NCBI GenBank assembly: GCA_964565715.1
Contig: CAZMGG010000001.1
Coordinates: 1 to 64,000 of the forward strand
DNA length: 64,000 nucleotides
Reading direction: 5' to 3'
Origin: CAZMGG01 sp964565715
GTDB taxonomy: Bacteria; Planctomycetota; UBA1135; UBA2386
The position numbers and the translations under genes were made by a program. The notes below the pieces were generated by a model. That model was given only the letters and a program-made list of their open reading frames with translations. It had not been told where the DNA came from and searched no databases. Shown piece by piece: positions 44,795 to 53,878 of the stretch (the stretch's first letter is position 1; the number at the start of each line of letters is the position of its first letter).

Positions 44795-45253
44795 TCAGAA
44801 CACGAAGCTCGCCCAGGCCATTCCGTCGGGCTCGCGGCCGGCTGCGTCGAACGCGATGCCGTGGGGCCGCAGATGACGCCGTTCGCCGTCGCCGACCAGC
44901 AGGTCGATCGTGCGCAGGACCTTGGCGGTGGGCACGTCGATCACCGAGAGCGTGCTGCCCGGCGTCCGGCCGCCGTAGTTGCAGACCACCGCGGTGCGGC
45001 CGTCGGGGGCGACCGCCACCTCGTGCGGGCCGTCGCCGACCGCGACCCGGGCCACCTCCTCGCCCTTGGTGACGTCGAGGAGCGACATCGCGGCGGTGTT
45101 CTTCAGGAGGACCAGCAGGCGCAGGACCGGCAGGCGGGGGATGGCGGCCGCCGGCACGTCGGCCGGGCCCGGCGGCGGGTCCTGGGCGGGCAGGGGGGCG
45201 GTGAGCAGGAGCAGGCCGAGGAGGCCAGGGAGACCGGCGAGGTGAAGGCGCAT
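44795..45253 (-). CDS. Truncated YncE/YVTN-type beta-propeller protein
   Basis: 152 residues with a signal peptide (MRLHLAGLPGLLGLLLLTAP then LPAQD). Residues ~45-135 form about two YVTN-type propeller blades: LKNTAAMSLLDVTKGEEVAR, VAVGDGPHEVAVAPDGRTAV, TPGSTLSVIDVPTAKVLRTI, and LRPHGIAFDAAGR. Full-length members run ~320-400 residues with six or seven blades; here the frame ends 15 codons after the second blade and the next 100 bases have no continuation. It is therefore likely a 3'-truncated relic, although a secreted short form cannot be excluded. Confidence 0.65.
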   Translation of the reverse strand: MRLHLAGLPGLLGLLLLTAPLPAQDPPPGPADVPAAAIPRLPVLRLLVLLKNTAAMSLLDVTKGEEVARVAVGDGPHEVAVAPDGRTAVVCNYGGRTPGSTLSVIDVPTAKVLRTIDLLVGDGERRHLRPHGIAFDAAGREPDGMAWASFVF

Positions 45254-45326
45254 GGGAAGGGATCGTCCGGGGGGTGCGCGGCTGGCAGAATGTCCGGGCC
45301 CCCCTGCTACGCACGAGCGCCCACCG

Positions 45327-47330
45327 TTGCAGTCCCACCAGCGTCATCGGCCCAGCCTGGGCCTCCGGGTCGTTCTCGGCGCGGCCATGCTGCTCGGGCC
45401 GGCGTGGGGCCAGGATCCGGCCGCCGAGGCGGCGCTGCAGCAGTGGGAGAAGGTGCGGCAGGGGCCCGAGCAGGGGCGGTTCGCCGTGTTGTCGCGGCTG
45501 GGGCGGATCGACGATCCGGCGGTGACGGCGGCGCTGCTGGCCGAGGTCGGCACGGCGCAGGGCGGCTATCTCGACGCGGTGATCCGGGCGATCGGCGCGC
45601 GGCCGCGGCCCGACGCGGTGCGGCCGCTGGGCGAGATCGTGCTGGCCGATGCGACGCCGCTCTACACGCGGCGCAACGCCGCCAGCGCGATCGCCGCGGC
45701 CGGCAACCTCGGCATCGACTGGCTGCTGTGGGCGCTGGGCGAGGGCAGCGGCAAGACCACGCCGCCGGTGCGGGATGCGTGCCTGCAGGGGCTCGGCGCC
45801 AGCAAGGACGACCGGGCGCTGCGGGCGCTGGCCACCATGGCGCTGGAGGGCAGTCCGGCGCAGCAGTTGGAGGTGCTGCGGCTGCTGGGCGGCGTGCGTG
45901 ACGTGCCGGCGGTGACGCGGGCGCGGGAGCTGCTGGCCGGGAGCAAGGACGATCTGCTGGCGGCCACGGCGGTGCGGCAGCTCGGCGAGGAACGGCACGG
46001 CAAGGCCGACCTGCTGGCGGCGGCGGTGGCGGACCGGGCCGGAGTGGATCCGCCGCCGGCGGTGCGGGCGGAGCTGGTGCAGGGATTGTGCGCGCTCGGG
46101 GCCTCCGGGGCGTTCCCGCTGCTGCTGCGGCTCGCCGCCAGCGAGGCGGATGCCGTGCGCAAGGCCTGCCGCGAGGCGGCGGCGGTGGTGGCGAAGGACC
46201 CGGCGCTGATCGAGTACCTGTGCCTGCAGGGGCTCAACGCTACCTTGCCGATCGAGCGGCAGGCGGCGTTGCGGCTGTTGCGGGAGGCGCCGCCGGCGAC
46301 CGTGCGGCCGCTGGTGGACAAGGTGCGCGAGCGGCTGAAGCGGCCGAACAAGGCGGACCTGGACCTGGCCATCGGCCTGCACGAGGTGCTGGCCAAGGAT
46401 CCGAGCTGGAAGGAGCAGGTGCTGGCGCTGGCGCGGTCGTCGGATGCGGCGATCAAGACCGTCGGGCTCGATCTGCTGCGCGAGCTGGGCGCCGCCGAGG
46501 GCGTGGAGCTGGCCTGGCGCAGCGTCGATCACAAGCAGTGGGAGATCCGCTCGGCGGCCTACCGGCTGCTGGCCGAGGTGCGCGACGTTGGCTCGATCGC
46601 GGTGCTGATCCCAAGGGTCGAGAAGGAGACCGGGCGGCTCGAGCAGGAGCTGAACGAGGCCTTGTTCCGGCTGACCGGCCGGCGCTTCTGGCAGCGCTCG
46701 GCCTGGGAGAACTGGTGGCGGCAGAACAAGGCGGGTCACGCGCTGCCGGCCCTGGCGTCGGTGACGAACAGCGGTGCGACCGGCAGCAGCGGCGGCGGCA
46801 CCGCCAGCTACTTCGACATCCCGCTGGTCAGCAAGCGGACGGCGTTCGTGCTCGACGTGTCCGGCAGCATGGCGGCGAAGATCGGCACCGATGGCAAGCG
46901 GACGCGGCTCGACGAGGCGAAGCGGCAGCTGGCGCGGGCGGTGCAGGACATGGCCGAGGACCACTTCTGCAACCTGGTGGTCTACGAGACCAGGATCCGG
47001 CCGGTGTGGGACCGGCTGCATCCGGCCAAGGCGAAGGACAAGGCCGAGCTGCAGGCGGCGATCGAGGGGCTGCGGCCCACCGGTGGCACCAACATCCACG
47101 ACGCGCTGGAGGAGGCCTTCCGCGATCCGGACGTCGACACGATCTACCTGCTCACCGACGGCCAGCCGAGCGCCGGCGCGATCACCGACCCGAACGAGCT
47201 GGCCGACGAGGTGCGACGCTGGAATCGCGTGCGGCAGATCGTGATCCACTGCGTGGCAGTGGGCATGGACAGCGCGCTGCTCAAGCGGCTGGCGGCGGAG
47301 TCGGGCGGGCAGTACCGCTTCGTCCGCTGA
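45327..47330 (+). CDS. Secreted HEAT-repeat plus VWA protein, paralog of 19729-21438
   Basis: 667 residues if started at TTG 45327, which precedes a signal-like helix (LGLRVVLGAAMLLGPAWGQD). ATG 45252 is in frame but lies on top of the divergent start codon and adds an unlikely Arg/Pro-rich lead. HEAT-like repeats cover ~30-430 (AALLAEVGTAQGGYLDAVIR, LGIDWLLWALGEGSGK). The VWA domain (~460-667) has MIDAS DVSGSM, T of GGTNIHDALE and D of YLLTDGQPSAG. It shares the whole plan with the gene at 19729. Convergent with and adjacent to the kinase gene. Confidence 0.85.
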   Translation: MQSHQRHRPSLGLRVVLGAAMLLGPAWGQDPAAEAALQQWEKVRQGPEQGRFAVLSRLGRIDDPAVTAALLAEVGTAQGGYLDAVIRAIGARPRPDAVRPLGEIVLADATPLYTRRNAASAIAAAGNLGIDWLLWALGEGSGKTTPPVRDACLQGLGASKDDRALRALATMALEGSPAQQLEVLRLLGGVRDVPAVTRARELLAGSKDDLLAATAVRQLGEERHGKADLLAAAVADRAGVDPPPAVRAELVQGLCALGASGAFPLLLRLAASEADAVRKACREAAAVVAKDPALIEYLCLQGLNATLPIERQAALRLLREAPPATVRPLVDKVRERLKRPNKADLDLAIGLHEVLAKDPSWKEQVLALARSSDAAIKTVGLDLLRELGAAEGVELAWRSVDHKQWEIRSAAYRLLAEVRDVGSIAVLIPRVEKETGRLEQELNEALFRLTGRRFWQRSAWENWWRQNKAGHALPALASVTNSGATGSSGGGTASYFDIPLVSKRTAFVLDVSGSMAAKIGTDGKRTRLDEAKRQLARAVQDMAEDHFCNLVVYETRIRPVWDRLHPAKAKDKAELQAAIEGLRPTGGTNIHDALEEAFRDPDVDTIYLLTDGQPSAGAITDPNELADEVRRWNRVRQIVIHCVAVGMDSALLKRLAAESGGQYRFVR

Positions 47331-49949
47331 TCAGCGCGGCTCGCGGCGCTGCGGCGGGTCGGCGTCGGGGGCCGGCTCTGGCTCGGAGTCCTCGGGTGGC
47401 AACGGCGTGCCGGTGTCGGTGAGCCGCAGGCGGGCGCGGGCGCGGCCCATCCAGGCGTAGCCGAGGATCCCTGGCTCGGTGCCCATGTCCTGTCGGAGCA
47501 CGGCGTGGCCTTCCCGGGCGTCGTCGGCGGTTCCGAACAGGAGGAGGGAGCCGAGGATGACCCGGCCGTGGGCCGGGTCGCGGGCCGTCACGGCCCAGCG
47601 GCGGGCGGTGACCAGGGCCGGGCCGATCGCGTTGGCCATCGCTTCGGTGGGTGGCCAGCAGCGATGCAGCTCGTGCAGGAAGTCATGCATGCGCTGCGTC
47701 GGGCGACCTGGGATCGAGGTGCGGTTGCAGAGCCGGGTCAGGGTCGGCAGGCTGGCCAGCAGTTCCTCGAGGGCGGCGGTGCGGTCGCCGCGGTTGGCCA
47801 GGAAGTCGGCCTTGGCGCAGGCGAGCTGCAGGAACAGGTCCAGCACGCCGACGTGGTCGGGGTTGCCGCTGAGCAGGTCGACGGCGCTGGTTTCGGTTTC
47901 GGCGAGGAGCAGTTCCGCCTCCTGCAGCCGGCCGAGCCGGACTGCCGACGCGCTGGCGGCGAGCGCCGCCGCCGCGTGCTGCTCCAGATGGGCGAACTGG
48001 TCGGGGCCCAGCCGGCGCAGCGCGCGGGTGCATTCCAGGGCCCGGATGAGGTGGCGATGGCCCTCCTCTGGCGGCGTTGTCGCTTCGCTGGCGAGCAAGG
48101 ACCAGATGTGCCGCTGCAGCACGAGGGTCGCCGGGTGTTCGGCGTGGATCGCCCCGATGATCTGACCCAGGGAGAAGGCGACGATCAGGTGCTGGTGGGA
48201 TCGGTCGCCGCTGGTCTCCCGCAGCACGTCGGCCAGCCGGACGTGACACCAGGCCAGGTCGTCCAAGGCCTGCCGCCGGTCCGGATTGAGATCCAGCAGC
48301 ACGTTGTGCAGCCGCAGGGCTTCCCGGTAGTGGGGCAGGGCGTCGGGGATCTGCTGCAGGTCCTTGTGAACGTCGCCGAGCAGGACGTGATCGATCGCCA
48401 GCCGACGCAGGAACTTCGCGCTGCGCGGCGCCTCGTCCACGAGTTGCCGGCGGATGGCCAGCGCCTGGCGCCGCAGCTCCAGGGCCTCGGCTGCCTCGCC
48501 CTGGTCGCGCAGCAGGTTGCCGCGATAGACCAGCAGATCGGCGGCCAGGTTGCGCAGATAGGGATCGTCGGGCTGTTCGCGCAGCAGCGGCTCGATGCGC
48601 TGCTCCATCTCGCGGAGGAGTTCCCGGCGCAGGGTGGCCGTGCCGAGACCCCGGTCGAGGTAGGACAGCACCTCGTCGAAGACGAAGCCGGACAGGCCAT
48701 GCAGGTCGGCGCGGTGGGCGCTGGCCCGCACCGCCGCGCCGACTGCGCTGGTGACGCTCACCGCGAGCGCCACCAGCAGGGCGCCGACGCCCACCACCGC
48801 CAGGCGGTGGCGCTCGGCGTAACGGGCCGCCACGTACCACGGCGTGGCCTTCCTGGCATGCACCGGCTCCCGGGTCAGGGTGCGCCGCAGGTCGGCGGCC
48901 AGCGCGCCGGCGGTGGGGTACCGGTGGTCCGGATCCTTGGCCAGCGCCATGGCGACGGTGGCGCGCAGATCACGATCGTGGGCCTTGGCGAAGGGGGGCA
49001 GGGGCCGCGGCGGGCGTTCGCGCAGGGCTTCCACGGCGGCGTCGATCGGCATGCCGGTCAGGTCGATCGGCAGTTCGCTGCACAGCGACAGGTGGATCAG
49101 CACGCCCAACGAGTACACGTCGCTGCGCACGTCGGCGTCGCCGGCGGCGTGCTCGGGACTCATGTAGGCGAGGGTTCCGGCGCGCGGCCGGTCGTCCGGG
49201 TCGGCGCAGGAACGGGCGATGCCGAAGTCGAGCAGGCGCGGGTGGGGACCGTCGTCGCCGTCCTCGACCAGCACGTTCTCGGGCTTCAGGTCGCGGTGGA
49301 TCACGCCGCGGCGATGGGCGTGGTCGACGCCCTCGCACACCCGGGCGAGCAGTTCGATGCGGGCCGGCACGTCGAGGGCGGCGAGGGCGGCGAGGAACGG
49401 GCGGCCCGTCACCAGCTCCATCGTCAGGAACGGCTCCACGCCGAAGTCGGTGGTGACCGTGCCGGCGTCCAGCACCGGTACGATGGCCGGGTGGCGCAGG
49501 CGGGCCAGGGTCGCCGCCTCGCGGCGGATCTCGTGCAGCCGTTCCTCGGTGACCGCGCCCGGCGGCAGCAGCTTCAGGGCGACGATGCGATCCGGGTCCT
49601 GCTGGCGGGCGCGGTAGACCACGCCCATGGAGCCCTGGCCGAGGAAGTCGAGGATCTCGTAGGGCCCGAACGAACCACGCCGGGTCCGCGCCAGTTCGGC
49701 GATGGCGGTGGTGGGCTGTCGGGCCCGCAACAGTCCGCGCGCCTGCGTCAGCAACGCCTCGTCCGGGCCGCAGGCCCGCCGCAGGGCTGCGTCACGCTGC
49801 GCATCGGGCAACGCCTCCACCATCGCCACGACGCGGGCGGCGGCGCTCAGATCGACGGTGGCGTGTTCGTCCCCCCGGGAGCTGGCCCGAGGGGCGAGGC
49901 AGGGTTGGGAGGGCAGATCTCCGGAAGTCGAGGGGCAGCCGGCGGACAT
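47331..49949 (-). CDS. Membrane-anchored Hanks-type serine/threonine protein kinase with TPR-like C-terminus
   Basis: 872 residues from ATG 49949. Residues ~1-95: acidic leader. Kinase domain ~95-370: P-loop FLGQGSMGVVYRA, catalytic lysine VALKLL, HRDLKPEN with D220, LLDFGIARS (DFG) and GTLAYMSPEHAAG. One membrane helix follows (LAVVGVGALLVALAVSVTSA). The remaining ~440 residues are helical with TPR character (AEALELRRQALAIRRQLVDE, PDALPHYREALRLHNVLLDL). This domain order (kinase, TM, TPR) is widespread in planctomycetes. The signal and substrates are not evident from neighbours. Confidence 0.93.
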   Translation of the reverse strand: MSAGCPSTSGDLPSQPCLAPRASSRGDEHATVDLSAAARVVAMVEALPDAQRDAALRRACGPDEALLTQARGLLRARQPTTAIAELARTRRGSFGPYEILDFLGQGSMGVVYRARQQDPDRIVALKLLPPGAVTEERLHEIRREAATLARLRHPAIVPVLDAGTVTTDFGVEPFLTMELVTGRPFLAALAALDVPARIELLARVCEGVDHAHRRGVIHRDLKPENVLVEDGDDGPHPRLLDFGIARSCADPDDRPRAGTLAYMSPEHAAGDADVRSDVYSLGVLIHLSLCSELPIDLTGMPIDAAVEALRERPPRPLPPFAKAHDRDLRATVAMALAKDPDHRYPTAGALAADLRRTLTREPVHARKATPWYVAARYAERHRLAVVGVGALLVALAVSVTSAVGAAVRASAHRADLHGLSGFVFDEVLSYLDRGLGTATLRRELLREMEQRIEPLLREQPDDPYLRNLAADLLVYRGNLLRDQGEAAEALELRRQALAIRRQLVDEAPRSAKFLRRLAIDHVLLGDVHKDLQQIPDALPHYREALRLHNVLLDLNPDRRQALDDLAWCHVRLADVLRETSGDRSHQHLIVAFSLGQIIGAIHAEHPATLVLQRHIWSLLASEATTPPEEGHRHLIRALECTRALRRLGPDQFAHLEQHAAAALAASASAVRLGRLQEAELLLAETETSAVDLLSGNPDHVGVLDLFLQLACAKADFLANRGDRTAALEELLASLPTLTRLCNRTSIPGRPTQRMHDFLHELHRCWPPTEAMANAIGPALVTARRWAVTARDPAHGRVILGSLLLFGTADDAREGHAVLRQDMGTEPGILGYAWMGRARARLRLTDTGTPLPPEDSEPEPAPDADPPQRREPR

Positions 49950-50026
49950 GGGGCACTGCGGGAGAGACCGCCCGATTGTGGCTGGCACCGACGCGAGGGA
50001 CAACGCCCCCCGCGCTCCCGGCAGGA

Positions 50027-50842
50027 TCAGCGCAGGGCCTGTTCCAGGGCGGTGGCGGCGTCGGTGCGACGATCCCGGTACTTGACGATGACCGGGGTCT
50101 GCAGGTGCAGGCCGAGTTGCGTGGCGTAGTCGCCGCGGGCGGGGCGCGAGCCGGGCACCACCACCGCGTCCGCCGGCACCTCGCGCCGGCGCTCGCAGCC
50201 GTGGACCAGGTCGTGGATCACCGACGAGGCGGTGAGCGCGACGCCCGCGGCGATGACCGCGCCGGCCCGCACGCAGACGCCTTCCAGCAGGAGGCTGCCG
50301 GCGCCGACGAAGGCGTCGTCCTCGACCACCACCGGCAGGGCGCCCGCCGGCTCCAGCACGCCGCCGACCTGCACCGCCGCCGACAGGTGTACCCGTTCGC
50401 CGACCTGGGCGCAGGAGCCGACCAGGGCATGGCTGTCGATCATGCTGCCCTGGCCGACGAAGGCGCCGACGTTGACGTAGGCCGGCGGCATCACCACCAC
50501 GCCGCGGGCGAGGTGCGCGCCGCGCCGCACCGAGGTGCCGCCGGGCACGACGCGCACGCCGGCCTCGGCGCACAGTTCGCGCAGCGGATAGGTCGCCTTG
50601 TCGTGGAAGCCGCCGAACGGGCCCGCCACCGGCAGCACCTTGCCGCCGCGGAAGCCGATCAGGATGGCCTGCTTGACCCAGGCCACCGCGGTCCAGGCGC
50701 CGTCGTCGCCGCGGACCGCGGCGCGCAGCTCGCCGCGCTCGAGGGCCTGCAGCAGGGCCTCGTGCGCTGCCGGCCAGCCCGGGTCGGTCAGCACCGTCTC
50801 CGGCGGCCGCTGGTAGAAGTCGGCGAGGGCAGCAGGCGTCAC
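50027..50842 (-). CDS. dapD: 2,3,4,5-tetrahydropyridine-2,6-dicarboxylate N-succinyltransferase DapD
   Basis: 271 residues from GTG 50842. N-terminal helical part then a left-handed beta-helix: PPAYVNVGAFVGQGSMIDSH, ALVGSCAQVGERVHLSAAVQ, VGGVLEPAGALPVVVEDDAF, which is the DapD signature. It succinylates tetrahydrodipicolinate in the succinylase branch of lysine/diaminopimelate synthesis. Last gene of the five-gene operon, its start overlapping the dapA stop (GTGA). The use of DapD fits the desuccinylase-like M20 enzyme at the operon front. The aminotransferase DapC, DapF and LysA are not in the window. Confidence 0.93.
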   Translation of the reverse strand: MTPAALADFYQRPPETVLTDPGWPAAHEALLQALERGELRAAVRGDDGAWTAVAWVKQAILIGFRGGKVLPVAGPFGGFHDKATYPLRELCAEAGVRVVPGGTSVRRGAHLARGVVVMPPAYVNVGAFVGQGSMIDSHALVGSCAQVGERVHLSAAVQVGGVLEPAGALPVVVEDDAFVGAGSLLLEGVCVRAGAVIAAGVALTASSVIHDLVHGCERRREVPADAVVVPGSRPARGDYATQLGLHLQTPVIVKYRDRRTDAATALEQALR

Positions 50843-51726
50843 GACGGGCCTCCAGCGGCCTGCAGCGCCGTGCGCAGCCGTTCCACGGTGGGGGACTCGG
50901 CGGGCGTGAGCGGCAGCCGCAGCCGGTTCTCGCCGAGTCCGAGCAACTGCAGGCCGGCCTTCAGCGGGATCGGGCTCGATTCGGCGAACAGGGCGTCGAT
51001 GACCGGCAGCAGGCGGGTGTGGAGGGCCCTCGCCTCTGGCAGGCGGTGCTCGCGGGCGGCGTCGACGAGCTGCTTCATCGGTCGCGGCAGCAGGTTGCCC
51101 GCCACCGAGACCAGGCCGGCGGCGCCGATCGCGATGGAAGGCAGTGCCAGTCCGTCGTCGCCGGCCAGCAGCAGCCTGCCGCGCGGCAGGGTGCGCGCCA
51201 CCTCGCCGATCTGCGCCAGGTTGCCCGACGATTCCTTCACCGCGACGACCGCCGGCAGTTCCCACAGCATCGCCAGGGACGCCGGCAGGAGGTTCACGCC
51301 GGTGCGGCCGGGCACGTTGTAGGCCACCAGCGGCAGGCCCGGCGCCGCCGCGGCGATCGCCTCGAAGTGGGCGACGATGCCGCGCGGCATCGGCTTCACG
51401 TAGTAGGGCGTGACCACCAGGGCGCCCTGCGCCCCGAGCTGCTGCGCGCGGCGGGCCAGGGCGGCGGCGCGGGCGGTGGCCGGAGCGCCGGCACCGGCCA
51501 GCACCGGCCGACCCCCGCTCTCCTCCAGGCAGGCCGCCAGCACGGCGTCCCGTTCGGCGTCGTCGAGGGCGGCGGCCTCGCCGGTGGTGCCGAGCGGCAC
51601 CAGCACGTCGGCGCCGCCCTGCACGACGTGGCGGACGAGGCGGCGGAACGCCGGCAGGTCGATGCGGTCGTCGTTCGTGAACGGCGTGGCCAGCGCCACA
51701 CCCAGTCCGGCGAAGTCGGCGGTCAT
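50839..51726 (-). CDS. dapA: 4-hydroxy-tetrahydrodipicolinate synthase DapA
   Basis: 295 residues from ATG 51726. TIM-barrel aldolase: GVALATPFTNDDRIDLPAFR, PLGTTGEAAALDDAER, catalytic Tyr136 in LVAYNVPGRTGVNL, and Schiff-base Lys164 in VAVKESSGN. LAGDDGLALPSIAIGAAG gives the C-terminal part of the active site. It condenses pyruvate with aspartate semialdehyde. Overlaps both neighbours by 4 bases (dapB before, dapD after). Confidence 0.95.
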   Translation of the reverse strand: MTADFAGLGVALATPFTNDDRIDLPAFRRLVRHVVQGGADVLVPLGTTGEAAALDDAERDAVLAACLEESGGRPVLAGAGAPATARAAALARRAQQLGAQGALVVTPYYVKPMPRGIVAHFEAIAAAAPGLPLVAYNVPGRTGVNLLPASLAMLWELPAVVAVKESSGNLAQIGEVARTLPRGRLLLAGDDGLALPSIAIGAAGLVSVAGNLLPRPMKQLVDAAREHRLPEARALHTRLLPVIDALFAESSPIPLKAGLQLLGLGENRLRLPLTPAESPTVERLRTALQAAGGPS

Positions 51727-52460
51727 GCGTTGCCTCCCAGTCCCCGGAAGAGCGGATCGAGCACGTCGCTGGCCACTTCGTCCATGTGGTGCACGCCGCG
51801 CCGGGTGGCGATCCAGTCGGCGGCGCAGAGCGCCCCGTCGGCGTAGGCGCCGGCGCTGCGCGAGGCGTGATGCAGCTCCAGCACCTCGTGCGGCGCGTCG
51901 ATGCCGATGGTGTGTTCGCTGTAGGTGGTGCCGGCGCGCAGCACGGCGACGGCGAGCTGTTCGGGGGCCAGCGGCCCGCCGATCGCCCAGCCGGTCTTGC
52001 GCGGACAGCCCTCCAGGATCGTCGCGGCCAGCAGCCGGGCGGTGCCCGACGGCGCGTCCTTCTTGCGGGCGTGGTGGTGTTCCAGCAGGTACGGGTCGCG
52101 GCTCGGGTCCAGGGCGCAGAACCTCGCCAGCACCAGTCCGAGCCGGCGCATGAGGGCCACGGTCAGCGAGAAGTTCGGCGCCACCACCACGCCGATGCGG
52201 TCGCCGACGCGGTCGGCGAGGTCCGGCAGGTCCCAGCCGGTGCTGCCGATCACCAGCGAGGTGCCGGTCTCGAGGGCCCACGCGAGGCGCTGCGGCACGA
52301 TGGCGCCGGTGCAGGCTTCGATCGCCACCGCCACCGGCGCGTCCGCCGGCGGCGTCTCGCGGCTCACCTGCCAGGCGAGCCGTGGGCCGGCGGCCTGGGC
52401 GATCGCCGCGCCGAGCCGCCCCTTGCCGAACAGGCCGATCTGCTGGTCGCGCACGCTCAT
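51723..52460 (-). CDS. dapB: 4-hydroxy-tetrahydrodipicolinate reductase DapB
   Basis: 245 residues from ATG 52460. Rossmann start IGLFGKGRLGAAIAQAAG; GSTGWDLPD; VVAPNFSLTVALMRRL; and the DapB signature LLEHHHARKKDAPSGTA (H128-H130, K133-K134), the substrate-binding and catalytic motif. Reduces the DapA product with NAD(P)H. The N-terminal half is a little shorter and more divergent than in E. coli DapB (273 residues). Overlaps lysC and dapA by 4 bases each. Confidence 0.93.
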   Translation of the reverse strand: MSVRDQQIGLFGKGRLGAAIAQAAGPRLAWQVSRETPPADAPVAVAIEACTGAIVPQRLAWALETGTSLVIGSTGWDLPDLADRVGDRIGVVVAPNFSLTVALMRRLGLVLARFCALDPSRDPYLLEHHHARKKDAPSGTARLLAATILEGCPRKTGWAIGGPLAPEQLAVAVLRAGTTYSEHTIGIDAPHEVLELHHASRSAGAYADGALCAADWIATRRGVHHMDEVASDVLDPLFRGLGGNA

Positions 52461-53878
52461 GCCTCCAGTTCCCTGCCGTGGCTGGTCGCGGTCTCCGCCG
52501 TGGGCCGCGGTCGCTCGAAGAACGCCCCGTGCAGCCGCCGCACCGCCTCCTGGGCCTGGCCCTGCGGGACCACGAACGACAGGTTGATCTCGTTGCCGCC
52601 GAGCGAGATCAGCTCCGGGGCGATGTCGCCGAGCGCGGTGAACACGTCGCGGGCGGCGAACGGCGCCGACTTCAGCCGTTCGCCGATCACCGCCACCAGG
52701 GCGCGATCCTCGGCGACGTCGACCCGCGCGAACTGGCCGAGCTCGCGGCACAGGTCGGCGATCGGCGCCTCCCGCTCGACGGTGCACGACACCGACACCT
52801 CGGCGGTGGCCACCAGATCGACGCTGACGCCGAGCCGGCCGAAGACCTCGAAGACGCGGGCCAGGTAGCCGCTCTGGTCGAACATCCGCGCCGAGGTCAT
52901 GGTCAGCACGGTGAGCGGGCCGCGCGAGGCCAGCGCGGTCACCGGTCGCCGCGCCGCGCCGGGGGCCGCGTCGTGGGCGCGTTCGGCGGTGATGCGGGTG
53001 TGACGGCCCTGCGGCCGGCCGGTGTGTCGCACGGTCACCGGGATGTCGGCCTCCACCGCCGGCTGGATCGTCGCCGGGTGCAGCACCTTGGCGCCGAACG
53101 CCGCCAGTTCGGCGGCCTCGGCGAAGGTCAGCGCCGCGATCGGCTGCGCCGCGGGCGCCACGCGCGGATCGGCGGTCAGCACGCCTTCCACGTCGGTCCA
53201 GATCTGCACCTCGGCGGCGCCCAGCGCGGCGCCGAACAGGGCGGCGCTGTAGTCGCTGCCGCCGCGGCCGAGCGTCGTGGTCTGGCCGCGGTCGTTGGCG
53301 CCGATGTAGCCCTGGGTCACCACCGCGGCGCCCGGCCGCAGGTGCGGTCGCAGATGTCGCCGGCACAGGTCGGCGATGGCGGCCGCCTGCGGCGCGCCGT
53401 GGCCGAACGTGCTGTCGGTGCGCAACACCTGCCGGGCGTCGACCAGCGTCGCCTCGATGCCACTCTGCACGACAAAGGCATGGCACAGCGCCGTCGACAG
53501 CAGCTCGCCGTGGGCGACGATGGCGTCCAGGGTGCGGCGGGTCAGCTCGCGCAGCAGCGACACGCCGTGCAGGAGCACCTCCAGCTCGTCGCGATGCGCC
53601 GCCAGGGTCGCGCCGAACGCCGCCCGGTGGTCGCCGAGCAACTCCGCGGCCACCCGCTCGTGACGTTCGACGATCGCCTGCAGCTCGGCGCGGGCCGCCG
53701 CCAGGTCGCCGGTCTCCGCCAGCCGGGCGGCGCGGAACAGGCCGTCGGTGGTGCCCGACATCGCCGACAGCACCACCAGGGGCGCCTGCGGCAGCGCGTC
53801 GCGGACGATCTCGAGCACCTGCCGCATCGCCCCAGTGCTGCCCACCGAGGTGCCGCCGAACTTGCACACCAGGGTCAT
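52457..53878 (-). CDS. lysC: Aspartate kinase (LysC-like, monofunctional)
   Basis: 473 residues from ATG 53878. Kinase domain: LVCKFGGTSVGSTGAMRQVL (K6), VVLSAMSGTTDGLF, GQTTTLGRGGSDYSAALFGA, and WTDVEGVLTADPRVAP. Two C-terminal ACT domains (~310-460; VDLVATAEVSVSC and LGGNEINLSFVV) are the site of feedback control, presumably by lysine given the operon. It phosphorylates aspartate at the head of the pathway. Second gene of the operon, overlapping the M20 peptidase gene and dapB by 4 bases. No homoserine dehydrogenase domain is fused. Confidence 0.95.
   Translation of the reverse strand: MTLVCKFGGTSVGSTGAMRQVLEIVRDALPQAPLVVLSAMSGTTDGLFRAARLAETGDLAAARAELQAIVERHERVAAELLGDHRAAFGATLAAHRDELEVLLHGVSLLRELTRRTLDAIVAHGELLSTALCHAFVVQSGIEATLVDARQVLRTDSTFGHGAPQAAAIADLCRRHLRPHLRPGAAVVTQGYIGANDRGQTTTLGRGGSDYSAALFGAALGAAEVQIWTDVEGVLTADPRVAPAAQPIAALTFAEAAELAAFGAKVLHPATIQPAVEADIPVTVRHTGRPQGRHTRITAERAHDAAPGAARRPVTALASRGPLTVLTMTSARMFDQSGYLARVFEVFGRLGVSVDLVATAEVSVSCTVEREAPIADLCRELGQFARVDVAEDRALVAVIGERLKSAPFAARDVFTALGDIAPELISLGGNEINLSFVVPQGQAQEAVRRLHGAFFERPRPTAETATSHGRELEA

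Noticed and set aside
45252..45326. ATG 45252 as start of the second HEAT-VWA protein
   Set aside because: It overlaps the divergent start codon of the beta-propeller gene and adds an Arg/Pro-rich leader before the signal peptide; TTG 45327 fits better, though not certain.
47505..50129. Long plus-strand open frame opposite the Ser/Thr kinase
   Set aside because: Val/Gln/Gly-rich shadow without any domain; the kinase frame has all catalytic motifs.
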